Source of the DNA: Sinorhizobium meliloti 4H41
GTDB lineage: Bacteria; Pseudomonadota; Alphaproteobacteria; Rhizobiales; Rhizobiaceae
Assembly: GCF_000375585.1 (NCBI RefSeq)
Contig: NZ_AQWP01000009.1
Span: 62,001-126,000, forward strand
DNA length: 64,000 nucleotides
Direction of reading: 5' to 3'
Made by a program: the position numbers and the translations under genes. Shown here one piece after another: positions 46,121 to 55,753 of the stretch; the first letter of the stretch is position 1, and each line of letters begins with the position of its first letter. A model generated the notes under the pieces. The model did not search any database. It worked only from the letters and a program-made list of their open reading frames with translations, and was not told where the DNA came from.

Positions 46121-46780
46121 TCAAAAAACAAAAGAACGGTCGCGGCGGAAGCCGGGAAGCGGCTTCACGGCGGTGTTGAAGTCAGCTCGCTCCGACGTCA
46201 TGCCCGATTCGCGCACGTAAAGTTTCGCACGAGATGCGTTACCAAAACCTTCCACGACCACGAGCCGGCCGCCGTCGCGAAGCTGCTCGAACAGCTCGGC
46301 AGGGATCATCTCGACGGCACCGTTGATGAAGATGACGTCATAGGGCGCCTCCGCCGCATACCCCTTGGTGAGATCGCCGCTCACCACGGCAATATTGTCG
46401 TAGCCGAGGCGTGCCAGCGTCTCCGTGGCCGTGGCGGCCAGGGCTTCGTCGCTCTCCAGCGCCACGACGGAACCGGCGAGAAGCGAGAGCAAGGCAGAGG
46501 CGTAACCTGTCCCGCAGCCGATTTCGAGGACCAGGTCCGAGTTGGAGATCTCTGCGAGCTGGAGGAGCTTCGCCAACGGCGACGGCTCCATCAGGTAACG
46601 CGGCTGGGGACCGCCGACGAGCTCGATATCGGTGTCGATATAGGCCAGCTCCCGCATCTTGGCAGGCACGAACTCCTCACGCGGGACCGACAGGAAAGCA
46701 GACAGGACTGAATGGGAGGTCACATCCGTGGTCCGGATCTGATTGTCCACCATCTTGATGCGGGCTGCTTCGAAATTCAT
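46121..46780 (-). CDS. Pcm-like SAM methyltransferase upstream of tolC
   Basis: A 219-residue class I methyltransferase of the Pcm family. The N-terminal block is RIKMVDNQIRTTDVT. SAM motif I is LEIGCGTGYAS (85-95), and YDVIFINGAVEMIP and LRDGGRLVVVEG follow. The GQTIS active-site motif is absent; the matching region reads VGGPQPRYLMEPSPLA (55-70). Substrate unknown; the family name rests on fold. GAGGCAAT precedes ATG 46780. Confidence 0.85.
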   Translation of the reverse strand: MNFEAARIKMVDNQIRTTDVTSHSVLSAFLSVPREEFVPAKMRELAYIDTDIELVGGPQPRYLMEPSPLAKLLQLAEISNSDLVLEIGCGTGYASALLSLLAGSVVALESDEALAATATETLARLGYDNIAVVSGDLTKGYAAEAPYDVIFINGAVEMIPAELFEQLRDGGRLVVVEGFGNASRAKLYVRESGMTSERADFNTAVKPLPGFRRDRSFVF

Positions 46781-47004
46781 GATATTGCCTCGTGTCGGAA
46801 TGGGCGCGGCGCCGGGAAGATCGTGCGTTCGGCGGCCGCCAGCCCGTTGCCTGAAGCGCGAAGCGCCGTATTGATGCGTCGCGCCTCAGGTTGTTGTCTC
46901 TGTGCCTGTCGTCGGTCCGAAACCGCTCCGCGCTTTCGGACACATTCATAAAGCTCATAGATCGCCGCACGGCCGGTTTCAAGCGACTGCGTCTCCGTGC
47001 ACGC
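46781..47004. other. Upstream region of the pcm-like gene
   Basis: Presumably the promoter of the methyltransferase/tolC unit. No gene seen. Confidence 0.35.
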
Positions 47005-47039
47005 AAAAAGGCACCGCCAGCCCACATCGGAGCTGGCGG
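47005..47039 (-). terminator. Terminator of exbD
   Basis: Minus strand: CCGCCAGC / GCTGGCGG stem (47014-47021, 47032-47039) followed by TGCC and five T, about 50 bases past the exbD stop. Confidence 0.75.
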
Positions 47040-47087
47040 CCGGGCCATGAGGAACCTGCCGAGACGAGGGATGCGGACGGAAAACCG

Positions 47088-47513
47088 CTAGCGGGCGGGA
47101 GCGGCCTCCAGGCCGACGAGTGCGATCTTGCCGTAGCCGGCATTCTGAATGAGGTTCATGACCGTCATCAGTTCGCCGTAGTCGACCAGGCGATCGGCGC
47201 GCAGAAGCACACGCGTATCCGTGTTGCCGCCGGTTATCCGGTTCAACTCGGAAACGAAGGCTTCGCGAGGCGCCTCTTCATTGCCGATGGCAAGCGTGAG
47301 GTCGGCTTTCAACGTCACGAAGACCGGCTTGTCGTCGCGCGGCGTCGGCTTTGCGACGGATTGCGGCAGGTCGACCTTCATGTCGACCGTCGCGAGCGGC
47401 GCAGCCACCATGAAGATGATGAGCAGCACGAGCATGACGTCGATGAAGGGGGTGACGTTGATCTCGCTGTTCTCGTCGAGATCGCCGCCGCTCTCGGAAA
47501 TTCTTCCAGCCAT
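47088..47513 (-). CDS. exbD: ExbD, TonB-system energiser
   Basis: 141 residues. INVTPFIDVMLVLLIIFMVA is the single TM helix with the proton-carrying Asp (D25); the periplasmic ExbD/TolR domain follows (TRVLLRADRLVDYGELMTVMNLIQNAGY). Six bases after exbB. With ExbB it powers TonB-dependent uptake (iron, haem). No tonB gene in the window. Confidence 0.93.
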   Translation of the reverse strand: MAGRISESGGDLDENSEINVTPFIDVMLVLLIIFMVAAPLATVDMKVDLPQSVAKPTPRDDKPVFVTLKADLTLAIGNEEAPREAFVSELNRITGGNTDTRVLLRADRLVDYGELMTVMNLIQNAGYGKIALVGLEAAPAR

Positions 47514-47519
47514 TTTCGC

Positions 47520-48497
47520 TTATCCGATTCTGGCGATCGAGTCGGGGCCGTGAACGAAGCCGTCCTGGCGGCGCGGCGGCGCTCTGCGGGCGTGGCGATG
47601 ATCGAGATCGCGGCTTACCAGTCTTTCGACGGCTGCCGCCGCATCTGCCAGGATGAGCTTGTACCCCCCGACGGACCGGGCAAAATAGTTGTAGATCACC
47701 ACCGCCGGTATTGCCGCGACGAGGCCGATCGCAGTCGCCAGCAGCGCCTCGGCGATGCCCGGCGCAACGATGGCGAGGTTGGTCGTCTGCGCCTTGCTGA
47801 TGCCGATGAAGGAATTCATGATTCCCCAAACGGTACCGAAGAGGCCGACGAATGGACCGACGGACCCGATGGACGCCAGGATCCCGGTACCGGAGCTCAT
47901 CCTCTTGCCGGCGCGAACTTCGATACGCGTGAGCAGAGAGGAGACGCGTTCCTTGACACCTACTGCCGGCGCGAGGTCCAGAACGGCGTCCGAGCGCGTC
48001 ATTTCGTCGACCGCTGCGGCAATCATCTCCCCAGCAACGCCAGCGCGGCGCTCGAGCTTTGGCTGCACGTCGGCGAGACCGTTCGCGGAAACGAGGGCCG
48101 CCACGGCGCGCTTGAGGCGCGACTTGGCATATATGAGCTCCAGCGTCTTCACGAGGAAGATCGCCCAGGTGGCGACGGAGGCGAGCGCCAGAGCGACCAT
48201 CACCGCCTTTACGACGATGTCGGCAGCGAGAAACATGCCGACCGGCGAAAGGTCATGCGGAAGCACGGGATTTGCTCCCCCCGCCGTTGCGTCGCCCACC
48301 GCTGCCTCGGCCGGCGCCGGTGGCGCGCCCGGATCATCGCCGCCGGGAACGTCCGTCGCCGGCGGCTGCGCGTCGACCGAAACGGACGAGGGCTGTTGTG
48401 CGGTCTGCGCGAGGCCGGTCGCGACCGGGCCGGCAAGGAAAACAGTCAGCGTTGCCGCCAGCAACATGTTCAATTTCGGCCGGATCCGATCAGACAT
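47520..48497 (-). CDS. exbB: ExbB, TonB-system proton channel
   Basis: 325 residues. An N-terminal signal-like segment (LNMLLAATLTVFLAGPVATGLA) and a Pro/Ala-rich stretch are the extension known in rhizobial ExbB. Three TM helices follow, with GTVWGIMNSFIGISKAQTTNLAIVAPGIAEALLATAIGL as the MotA/TolQ/ExbB signature. GAGGAACGAG precedes the ATG. No clear iron-regulatory box was found in 48498-48718. Confidence 0.93.
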   Translation of the reverse strand: MSDRIRPKLNMLLAATLTVFLAGPVATGLAQTAQQPSSVSVDAQPPATDVPGGDDPGAPPAPAEAAVGDATAGGANPVLPHDLSPVGMFLAADIVVKAVMVALALASVATWAIFLVKTLELIYAKSRLKRAVAALVSANGLADVQPKLERRAGVAGEMIAAAVDEMTRSDAVLDLAPAVGVKERVSSLLTRIEVRAGKRMSSGTGILASIGSVGPFVGLFGTVWGIMNSFIGISKAQTTNLAIVAPGIAEALLATAIGLVAAIPAVVIYNYFARSVGGYKLILADAAAAVERLVSRDLDHRHARRAPPRRQDGFVHGPDSIARIG

Positions 48498-48718
48498 CTC
48501 GTTCCTCGTTTTTCCGTATTCGCCCGAGCGTCACGGGCCTGCAATCGATTTCAACAATCAGGTGGGCGCGGGATGCAAACCGCAGCCGCTCGCGCCCGCC
48601 CCTGTCGGTGAAGCGCTTTCGCAACGCTCTTTACGACAAACAATGGCGGGATGACAAGATTGTGGAGTACGATAATCAAGAATATCACGACAGATGGGCG
48701 ATGAGGAACGCGCGGTGG
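48498..48718. other. Upstream region of exbBD
   Basis: 221 bases holding the exbB promoter and the 3' end of the comEC transcript. No clear RirA/Irr box or terminator. Confidence 0.35.
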
Positions 48719-51127
48719 TCAGGGCGGTGAACCCTGCGGCAAAAAACTGCCCGTCCGCCAGTCGTAGCGGCGATGACGCTGCCAGGGGCGCTCAGTGGAG
48801 GAGAACGACGTGACGACGCGCATGCGAGGCGGCACGCCCGGTCGTTCCTGCTGCTCAGCATGGATCTCGACCGCACCCGTCCGCCGCAGCGTCTCGGCGC
48901 TTATGACCAGCGATCCGCCGGACGGGCAGGCTGCATACGGCCGGCGGCTGGCGACGACGACCAGATCGGCGCGACCGCACAGGTAGGAGAGCGATTCGGC
49001 CTTTTCGATAACAGCCACTGTCCATCCCTCGCGGCTGCGCCCGGCGCACCCTATTCCCTTTCTGCAGGCGAAGACGCCGGGCTGGGCCGAGGTCAGGAAG
49101 GCTGCTGTCTCAACGGCGGTGTCCGGCTCCGCCGCAACGTCGAGCGGTGCCTTATGTTCCGCGATCGCAAGTGCGCGCTGCCATTGCGAGAAGATGAACT
49201 CCGGCGGACGGCTCCGATTGGTCGCGATTGCATCCGCGGCGATCAGGCCGACCAATTGCGCATCCTCCGATATCGCGATCGATGGGCGCTCCTTCCGCGG
49301 CTCGAGCGCGATCGCGCATATACCCAGAGCGATCAGCCCCGCGCCGACGAGCGCCAGCCGCGTTCTCAGAACGCAGACCAGGATGCCGCCGAATGCGATA
49401 AGGAAGAATGGCGTGTCGCCCATGCGGCCGGTCATCCACTCCCCGTCGAGCGATGCGACATATCTCGCGACGGCCAGCATCCAGTCCAGCCCCTGCCCCA
49501 TGACCACGAGGGGATAATATTCGAGCCCGAAGGGCATAAGCAGCATCGCGAACAGCGCGAAAGGCATGATCAGCACGCTGATCAGAGGCGTCGTGAGAAC
49601 GTTTGCGGCCAGCCCGTAACCGGGGAGCCGGTTGAAATGGGCAGCCGCGTAAACCGCCGTCGCCAGGCCGCCGATGACGGAGGTGGCGACAGTACCGATG
49701 GCGAGGCCGGACACGCCCCCCACGCTCCCCCGCTTCTTCGAGGTTTCGGTATCCTTTCTCCTGTGGTCGCGCCAGCGGGAATAGCCCGCAACGAGGGCCA
49801 GCGTCGCCGCAAAGGACATTTGGAACCCGGGTCCGGCTACCGCCGACGGCGTCCAGGCAAGGATGATGAGTGCGGCAAGCGCCACGTTGCGCAGGCTGAT
49901 CGAGACGCGGTCGAAGAACAATGCGACCAGCATGATCGAGATCATGATCCAGGATCTGAGCGCTGAGACCGCACCTCCGGAAATGAGAATATAGAAGAAC
50001 ACCATGAGAAGAGCGCCGACGGCAGCGATCTTCTTGACGGAAGCTCTTTCCGCCAACCCCGGAACGAAGCTCAACAGAGTCCGGGCGCCAATGAGAAACG
50101 TGCCCGCCGCCAGCACCATGTTGAGTCCTGAGATCGCCAGGACATGCGACAGGCCCGCGGCGCGCAGCATCTCGACGGCCTTGCGGCTGATCGCGCGCTC
50201 CTCGCCGGTCACGAGCGCCGCAGCGATCGCACCGGTATCCCCGCCGATCGCTGTCCGGATGCGGTTGCCGATCGCCTCGCGGATCAGTGCCAGATATGCG
50301 GCCGCTTTCGCCGGCAGCGAGGCTTCGGACCGATCCGTGACAGCGCCGGCATCCACCGGCGCTCGCGGGGCGCCATAGAAATACCCGACTGCGCCTACGC
50401 CTTTGAAGTAGGAGCCGAACGCGAAGTCGTTGAGACCCGGAAGAGCCGGCCCGGAGGGCGGCGACAAACGCACCTTGCCTTCGATGATCGCTCCGACCGA
50501 AAACGGTTCGTGACGGCTCCGCGCCAGCAGCGTCGCCCTTTCCGGCGCCCGGCGCAGCCGCGGGCCGGATGTTTCTTGTATGCGAACGAGATAACGCCAG
50601 CGTCCCCTGTCGTCGGGATCCCGGGTGAGGACCGTTCCGCGAACGGTCGTCGTCACGGGCGTGTCGAGAATGATCGTATCGCGCCTCGCTGTTTCGACCG
50701 CGGCAAGCAGCATGCCCGCCGTAAAGAGAGCGGGCGCGATCAACAGCGGTCGCCAGCTTCGCAGGTCTCCCCGGCAAAGCACCGCAGATATGCCGAAAAC
50801 GCAAAGCAGCGCTGCAAGTTTGGCAATTCCGACGGATTCGGGCACTGCGAGCCATGCAAGCGAGCCAAGCGCAAGCATGACCGGGATCAGGACGAAGCCG
50901 TGGCCGTATTCCTGCTCTTCCGCAACTGCAGCGCCTATGCCGAGGGAAACCGCCGTGGCCGCCGAGCGTATCCGACGGCGAATGTTTGCCGCATGCCAGC
51001 CCGCAGGCGCCCGGCGGCCGGAGCCGATGGCGGGCAAATCGCCGGTGAGAACCCGCGTGCCCTCGCTCCGGGGCCACGCACTGCGCTCCTCATCGCGCAC
51101 GACCGCTCGTGCCCCGCTCTCCCCCAT
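48719..51127 (-). CDS. comEC: ComEC/Rec2-family membrane protein
   Basis: DNA-uptake channel family. It has an N-terminal DUF4131 domain (SLAWLAVPESVGIAKL...), then the Competence domain with GDTGAIAAALVTGEERAISR, AAGLSHVLAISGLNMVLAAG and about ten TM helices. The C-terminal region of about 180 residues sits where other ComEC proteins carry a metallo-beta-lactamase domain but lacks HxHxDH. Start at ATG 51127 (MGESGARAV) with GGAGCGAA upstream; the frame is open to a TTG at 51202. 802 residues. Confidence 0.88.
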   Translation of the reverse strand: MGESGARAVVRDEERSAWPRSEGTRVLTGDLPAIGSGRRAPAGWHAANIRRRIRSAATAVSLGIGAAVAEEQEYGHGFVLIPVMLALGSLAWLAVPESVGIAKLAALLCVFGISAVLCRGDLRSWRPLLIAPALFTAGMLLAAVETARRDTIILDTPVTTTVRGTVLTRDPDDRGRWRYLVRIQETSGPRLRRAPERATLLARSRHEPFSVGAIIEGKVRLSPPSGPALPGLNDFAFGSYFKGVGAVGYFYGAPRAPVDAGAVTDRSEASLPAKAAAYLALIREAIGNRIRTAIGGDTGAIAAALVTGEERAISRKAVEMLRAAGLSHVLAISGLNMVLAAGTFLIGARTLLSFVPGLAERASVKKIAAVGALLMVFFYILISGGAVSALRSWIMISIMLVALFFDRVSISLRNVALAALIILAWTPSAVAGPGFQMSFAATLALVAGYSRWRDHRRKDTETSKKRGSVGGVSGLAIGTVATSVIGGLATAVYAAAHFNRLPGYGLAANVLTTPLISVLIMPFALFAMLLMPFGLEYYPLVVMGQGLDWMLAVARYVASLDGEWMTGRMGDTPFFLIAFGGILVCVLRTRLALVGAGLIALGICAIALEPRKERPSIAISEDAQLVGLIAADAIATNRSRPPEFIFSQWQRALAIAEHKAPLDVAAEPDTAVETAAFLTSAQPGVFACRKGIGCAGRSREGWTVAVIEKAESLSYLCGRADLVVVASRRPYAACPSGGSLVISAETLRRTGAVEIHAEQQERPGVPPRMRVVTSFSSTERPWQRHRRYDWRTGSFLPQGSPP

Positions 51128-51432
51128 TTCGCTCCGCCCGCGCCTGTTTTCTCGATCCTGCAACCAACCACGCAATCTTGCAACTCGAAGGCTGATGCTC
51201 AAAAAAGAGGCAGACTAGATAGAATGGTACCGCATTATCAGCTTAGCGATCATTGATCTCTTCGAACGAATTGCCGTACCATGCGTTTGTTGCATTGCCA
51301 TATGCGTTTTCGCATCGCACAAGTTTGCCTTTGGTACTGCTTGGCAGTCGAAAATAAATCATATAGCAAATTCGCAACGCTCAAATTCGCGGCACAGAGC
51401 TATGCCACGATGTCACAAAAACGGAGGGTCCC
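51128..51432. promoter_or_regulatory. Divergent region comEC / gltA
   Basis: About 300 bases. CTTGGC at 51340-51345 and TATAGC at 51362-51367 (spacing 16) are a possible gltA promoter, with an A/T-rich spacer (GTCGAAAATAAATCA). GGAGG at 51423-51427 is the gltA ribosome site. No gene. Confidence 0.35.
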
Positions 51433-52722
51433 ATGTCAGAAAAAAGCGCGACAGTAACATTCGGCGGAAAGTCCGCGGACCTGCCGGTGCGATCGGGATC
51501 AATCGGTCCGGATGTCGTGGACATCGGCTCGCTCTACAAGCAGACGACGATGTTCACCTACGATCCGGGCTTCACCTCCACGGCATCGTGTGAATCGAAG
51601 ATCACCTATATCGATGGCGACGAGGGCGTCCTGCTTCACCGCGGATTTCCGATCGAGCAACTGGCGGAGCACGGCGACTTTCTCGAAGTCTGCTACCTGC
51701 TTCTCTACGGCGAACTGCCGACAAAGGCTCAGAAGGCCGATTTCGATTATCGCGTCACGCACCACACCATGGTCCACGAGCAGATGTCGCGGTTTTTCAC
51801 CGGCTTCCGCCGCGATGCCCATCCGATGGCCGTCATGTGCGGCTGCGTCGGCGCCCTTTCCGCCTTCTATCACGACTCGACCGACATCACCGATCCGCAT
51901 CAGCGGATGGTCGCATCGCTGCGCATGATCGCCAAAATGCCGACGATCGCCGCGATGGCCTACAAGTACCATATCGGCCAGCCCTTCGTTTATCCGAAGA
52001 ACGATCTCGACTACGCCTCGAACTTCCTGCGCATGTGTTTCGCCGTGCCTTGCGAGGAATATGTCGTGAACCCGGTTCTGGCGCGCGCCATGGACCGGAT
52101 CTTCATCCTCCACGCCGACCATGAGCAGAACGCATCGACCTCGACCGTTCGCCTCGCCGGCTCGTCGGGTGCCAACCCGTTCGCCTGTATCGCTGCCGGT
52201 ATCGCCTGCCTTTGGGGACCTGCCCATGGCGGCGCCAACGAGGCGGCGCTCAACATGCTCGCCGAGATCGGCACGGTCGATCGCATTCCGGAATATATCG
52301 CCAAGGCCAAGGACAAGAACGATCCGTTCCGTCTGATGGGCTTCGGCCACCGAGTCTACAAGAACTACGATCCGCGCGCGAAGATCATGCAGAAGACGAC
52401 GCATGAGGTTCTCGCCGAGCTCGGCCACAAGGACGACCCGCTCCTGGAAGTCGCGATGGAGCTCGAACGCATCGCCCTGACGGACGAGTACTTCATCGAG
52501 AAGAAGCTCTATCCGAACATCGACTTCTACTCCGGCATCACGCTGAAGGCACTGGGCTTCCCCACCACGATGTTCACGGTGCTCTTTGCGCTTGCCCGCA
52601 CCGTCGGCTGGATCGCTCAATGGAACGAGATGATCGAAGATCCGGAACAGCGCATCGGCCGTCCGCGCCAGCTCTATGTCGGTGCGACGCTGCGCGACTA
52701 CGTGCCGATCTCCAAGCGGTAA
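51433..52722 (+). CDS. gltA: Citrate synthase (type II)
   Basis: First enzyme of the TCA cycle. 429 residues, the usual length of the hexameric NADH-sensitive type. Catalytic blocks are [36 protein letters not shown] and [16 protein letters not shown] (His residues), and [20 protein letters not shown] (Asp). Required for symbiotic nitrogen fixation in S. meliloti (known). Confidence 0.97.
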   Translation: MSEKSATVTFGGKSADLPVRSGSIGPDVVDIGSLYKQTTMFTYDPGFTSTASCESKITYIDGDEGVLLHRGFPIEQLAEHGDFLEVCYLLLYGELPTKAQKADFDYRVTHHTMVHEQMSRFFTGFRRDAHPMAVMCGCVGALSAFYHDSTDITDPHQRMVASLRMIAKMPTIAAMAYKYHIGQPFVYPKNDLDYASNFLRMCFAVPCEEYVVNPVLARAMDRIFILHADHEQNASTSTVRLAGSSGANPFACIAAGIACLWGPAHGGANEAALNMLAEIGTVDRIPEYIAKAKDKNDPFRLMGFGHRVYKNYDPRAKIMQKTTHEVLAELGHKDDPLLEVAMELERIALTDEYFIEKKLYPNIDFYSGITLKALGFPTTMFTVLFALARTVGWIAQWNEMIEDPEQRIGRPRQLYVGATLRDYVPISKR

Positions 52723-52748
52723 ACGGCGGACGAACTCGACAAAAGCCC

Positions 52749-52801
52749 ATTCCGCCAACCCTCATCCTCGGGCTTGACCCGAGGATGAGGGTTGGCGGAA
52801 T
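52749..52801. repeat. 24-bp perfect palindrome after gltA
   Basis: Arms 52749-52772 and 52778-52801 are exact complements, loop CTTGA. The core word CCTCATCCTCGGG is shared with a palindromic element common in Rhizobiaceae intergenic DNA (from memory). It can serve as terminator for gltA and for the convergent lpxB, but has no T-run. Confidence 0.85.
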
Positions 52802-52885
52802 TTGCAGAGACTGGCGAGGTTCTTGCCCGTCCTCGGGACTTAGCCCGACGACCCACAGCCGTTAGCTAGAAGCACTCGCCTCTCC

Positions 52886-54055
52886 TCATCCCGCTCGAAG
52901 GCAAGCCAGAACGATATCCGCCGCCTTTTCACCGGGCGGACGGTTCGTTTCCATTCGCTGTTGAACGAGAGCGAAGCCGTCGAGCATCGCACGACGTTGC
53001 GCCGTATCGCTCGAAAGCCGTTCGAACCAGCGCGTCAGAACGGCCGGGCGGATCGACTTGTTGAAATATTCGGGCACGACCGGGAAATCCGCGATGAGGT
53101 TCGGAAGCGCCGCGGTCCATATCCGAATGCGGGAATGCAGGAGGCTGACGATCCAGTCGGCAGAGTAGGTAGAGACGACCGGAACTCCGGCGAGCGCCAG
53201 TTCGAGGATCACCGTACCCGAAGCGGCAATGGCCGCGTCGGCTTGGGCAAAAGCCTCCCATTTCCTGTCGGCGGTTATGCTTATCTCGGGCTGGACCTTC
53301 CAGGATGCCGTCAACGCCCTCACACGGTCTTCCTGGCGCGGCACGGTCGGCAAGAAGAAACGAATGCCTTCGTGCCGCTCCGCGAGCTCTTCGGCTGCTT
53401 CGCGGAAGATCGGAAGCAGGCGGCTGACCTCGCTCCCGCGCGATCCGGGCAGCAGGAGGCAGGCCTTCGGCTCGCGCCGATCCTGCATCTGCCGTCTCAG
53501 TCGTTGGCGCTCCCGGACCGCGAGAACATTGCCGTCGGATGCGAGCCGATGCCCGACATAGGTCGTCGGCGGACCGCCGAGCTTCCCCATCGCTTCCGGC
53601 TCGAAGGGTAACACCGCGAGCACGTGATCCACATAAGCCCGCATGCGCGGCGCCCGCTCCGGCTTCCACGCCCAGACGCTCGGGCAGACATAGTCGATCA
53701 CCGGCAAGTCCGGCAATGCGGCGCGGACGCGTTGCGCCACGCGGTGGGTGAAGTCCGGGCTGTCGATGATCAACAGAGCATCGGGACGCGCAGCGGCGAT
53801 CGCGCGGGCGGTTTGCCCGATCCGCAACAGAAGCTTCGGCAGGTTCGCCAGAACCTGCGAGAAACCCATGATCGACAGTTCGGAATAGTCGAAAAGCGAC
53901 CGGAGCCCTTCGGCTTCCAGCCCCTCGCCGCCAACGCCCACGAGTTCGAGCGGACCGTCTAGACGATCACGCAACGCCCGCACCAGGTCGGCGCCGAGCA
54001 GGTCTCCGGAAACTTCTCCGGCGATAACCGCCAGCCTGTAGGCTCTGCCCGTCAT
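52886..54055 (-). CDS. lpxB: Lipid-A-disaccharide synthase
   Basis: GT19 transferase that joins UDP-diacylglucosamine and lipid X. Family marks: AVIAGEVSGDLLGADLVRAL, SLFDYSELSIMGFSQVLANLP, IDSPDFTHRVAQRVR and LLLPGSRGSEVSRLLPIF. The ATG at 54055 overlaps the lpxI TGA (ATGA). 389 residues. Last gene of the envelope cluster. Confidence 0.96.
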   Translation of the reverse strand: MTGRAYRLAVIAGEVSGDLLGADLVRALRDRLDGPLELVGVGGEGLEAEGLRSLFDYSELSIMGFSQVLANLPKLLLRIGQTARAIAAARPDALLIIDSPDFTHRVAQRVRAALPDLPVIDYVCPSVWAWKPERAPRMRAYVDHVLAVLPFEPEAMGKLGGPPTTYVGHRLASDGNVLAVRERQRLRRQMQDRREPKACLLLPGSRGSEVSRLLPIFREAAEELAERHEGIRFFLPTVPRQEDRVRALTASWKVQPEISITADRKWEAFAQADAAIAASGTVILELALAGVPVVSTYSADWIVSLLHSRIRIWTAALPNLIADFPVVPEYFNKSIRPAVLTRWFERLSSDTAQRRAMLDGFALVQQRMETNRPPGEKAADIVLACLRAG

Positions 54056-54939
54056 CCCCGGTCCCTGCGGCAATCGCGCTCGATACCGAGAACGAACAGC
54101 CCGCTCCTGTCGGCTTCCTCCACGAGACGCGCGCGATCGAGAACCAGCGCGCGTCCTGCCTCCACGGCGATGCCCGCGAGGCCGGCAGCATGCGCTCCTG
54201 CGACCGTCGACGGACCGATCGAGGGCAGATCCGCCCGCTCGTCCTGTTGCGGCTTGCAGAGCTTGACGAGGACGCCGCGACGACGAATTGAAATCCGTCC
54301 GTCTTTCCTGAGATCGGCCACTCTCGCCAACATGGCGTCCGTCCCTTCCGCCCCCTCCAGCGCCACGACCCTGCCGCCGACTGCAACGGCGCCCTGGCCG
54401 ACATCGAGCGCACCCAGCGCGTTGGCTGCGGCAATCCCGGCTTCGATGTCACGCCGATCTTCGTCCGTCGGGACATGGGCGCCGAGCGGACCGGTATCGG
54501 CAAGAAGCCCCGGAACGACCTCGTGCGCGCCGATCACATGGGCGCCGCTCGCCTCGATCAATTCGATCACCATGCGCAGCACGGCGTCGTCCCCGCCGGA
54601 TATCAAGGTGCGGAAAACCCGCGGCACCTTGGCCAGCGTCTTCAGCGTAGGACGGATATCGCGCCACTCCGGCCGCCGCCGCACCGCACCGGAAAGGACG
54701 ACCCGGTCGATTCCCTCGGTCTCGAAAGTGCGGCTGATCGCGGCAAAGTCTCCGATTGCGCAAACGGCATGGTCGAAGCCGGTCCAATCGGTATCCGCCT
54801 CACGCGAGAGCGCAATGATGAACGGGTCTTCGCCCTGGAAGCGCGCTGCCTCGGCCACGTGATGGGGAAGCGTTCCGGCGCCGGCGATGATGGCGAGCCT
54901 GCCTTTGGAATGCGGCAGGCGATGAATCGCCACCGCCAT
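54052..54939 (-). CDS. lpxI: UDP-2,3-diacylglucosamine pyrophosphatase LpxI
   Basis: Hydrolyses UDP-diacylglucosamine to lipid X; replaces LpxH in alphaproteobacteria. N-terminal GRLAIIAGAGTLPHHVAEAA, the DUF1009 C-terminal domain with DVGQGAVAVGGRVVALEGAEGTDAML, and KLCKPQQDERADLPSIGPST. 295 residues from ATG 54939, which shares one base with the lpxA stop; the frame is open to 55101 inside lpxA. Confidence 0.95.
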   Translation of the reverse strand: MAVAIHRLPHSKGRLAIIAGAGTLPHHVAEAARFQGEDPFIIALSREADTDWTGFDHAVCAIGDFAAISRTFETEGIDRVVLSGAVRRRPEWRDIRPTLKTLAKVPRVFRTLISGGDDAVLRMVIELIEASGAHVIGAHEVVPGLLADTGPLGAHVPTDEDRRDIEAGIAAANALGALDVGQGAVAVGGRVVALEGAEGTDAMLARVADLRKDGRISIRRRGVLVKLCKPQQDERADLPSIGPSTVAGAHAAGLAGIAVEAGRALVLDRARLVEEADRSGLFVLGIERDCRRDRG

Positions 54940-55751
54940 CAGCCCTTGGCGCCGCGATTCGGCGACGACAGCGCGCGGTCGCTCTCCGCGGCAATGAAAT
55001 CCAGGATCTCGATAGCCGGCGCGCAATCGAGATATTCGTTGCGGATGGCGGCTGCATTCGCGCGAATCGAGCCGTCTCCCTCGAATATCTGCTTGTAGCA
55101 CCGCCGGACGCGATGAATCGCCGCACGTTCGATCCCCGCACGGGTCATCCCGACCACGTTAAGGCCGCTCAAAATGCCGGGGTTGCCGTTGAGCATTCCA
55201 TAGGGAATGACGTCATAGCTCACCGCCGACAGGCCACCGATGAAGGCCTGACGCCCGATGCGGGTAAACTGGTGAACCGCCGAGCCACCCCCGAGTATGG
55301 CTCGATCCTCGACGGTGACGTGCCCCGCAAGCATGACATTGTTGGAAAGGATGATATTGTTGCCGAGACGGCAGTCATGCGCCACGTGCGAATAGGCCAG
55401 GAACAGGTTGTTGTTGCCGATGATGGTCGCGCCGCCATGCTCCACCGTGCCCGTATTCATGGTCACGCCTTCGCGGATGGTACAGTTTTCGCCAATCACT
55501 AATTTCGTATTCAAGGCGCTGTGGTGCACGCTCTGCGAGTCGCCGCCGATGACGGCACCCGGAAAGATCTTCGAGCCTTTGCCGACGCTCGTATGACCGA
55601 TGACCGCGACGTGACTCAGAATTTCGACGTCATCTGCAAGAACGACATTCGGCCCGATATGGCAGAACGGGCCGATCTTCACGTTTTCGCCGATTACCGC
55701 ACCGTTCTCGATGGCCGAGGACGGGTGGATCTTCGCACTTGATGCTATCAT
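54939..55751 (-). CDS. lpxA: UDP-N-acetylglucosamine acyltransferase
   Basis: First step of lipid A synthesis. Left-handed beta-helix with hexapeptide repeats ([19 protein letters not shown]...), catalytic His in [13 protein letters not shown], and [14 protein letters not shown] leading to the C-terminal helices. 270 residues. Two bases after fabZ. Confidence 0.97.
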   Translation of the reverse strand: MIASSAKIHPSSAIENGAVIGENVKIGPFCHIGPNVVLADDVEILSHVAVIGHTSVGKGSKIFPGAVIGGDSQSVHHSALNTKLVIGENCTIREGVTMNTGTVEHGGATIIGNNNLFLAYSHVAHDCRLGNNIILSNNVMLAGHVTVEDRAILGGGSAVHQFTRIGRQAFIGGLSAVSYDVIPYGMLNGNPGILSGLNVVGMTRAGIERAAIHRVRRCYKQIFEGDGSIRANAAAIRNEYLDCAPAIEILDFIAAESDRALSSPNRGAKG

Positions 55752-55753
55752 TC

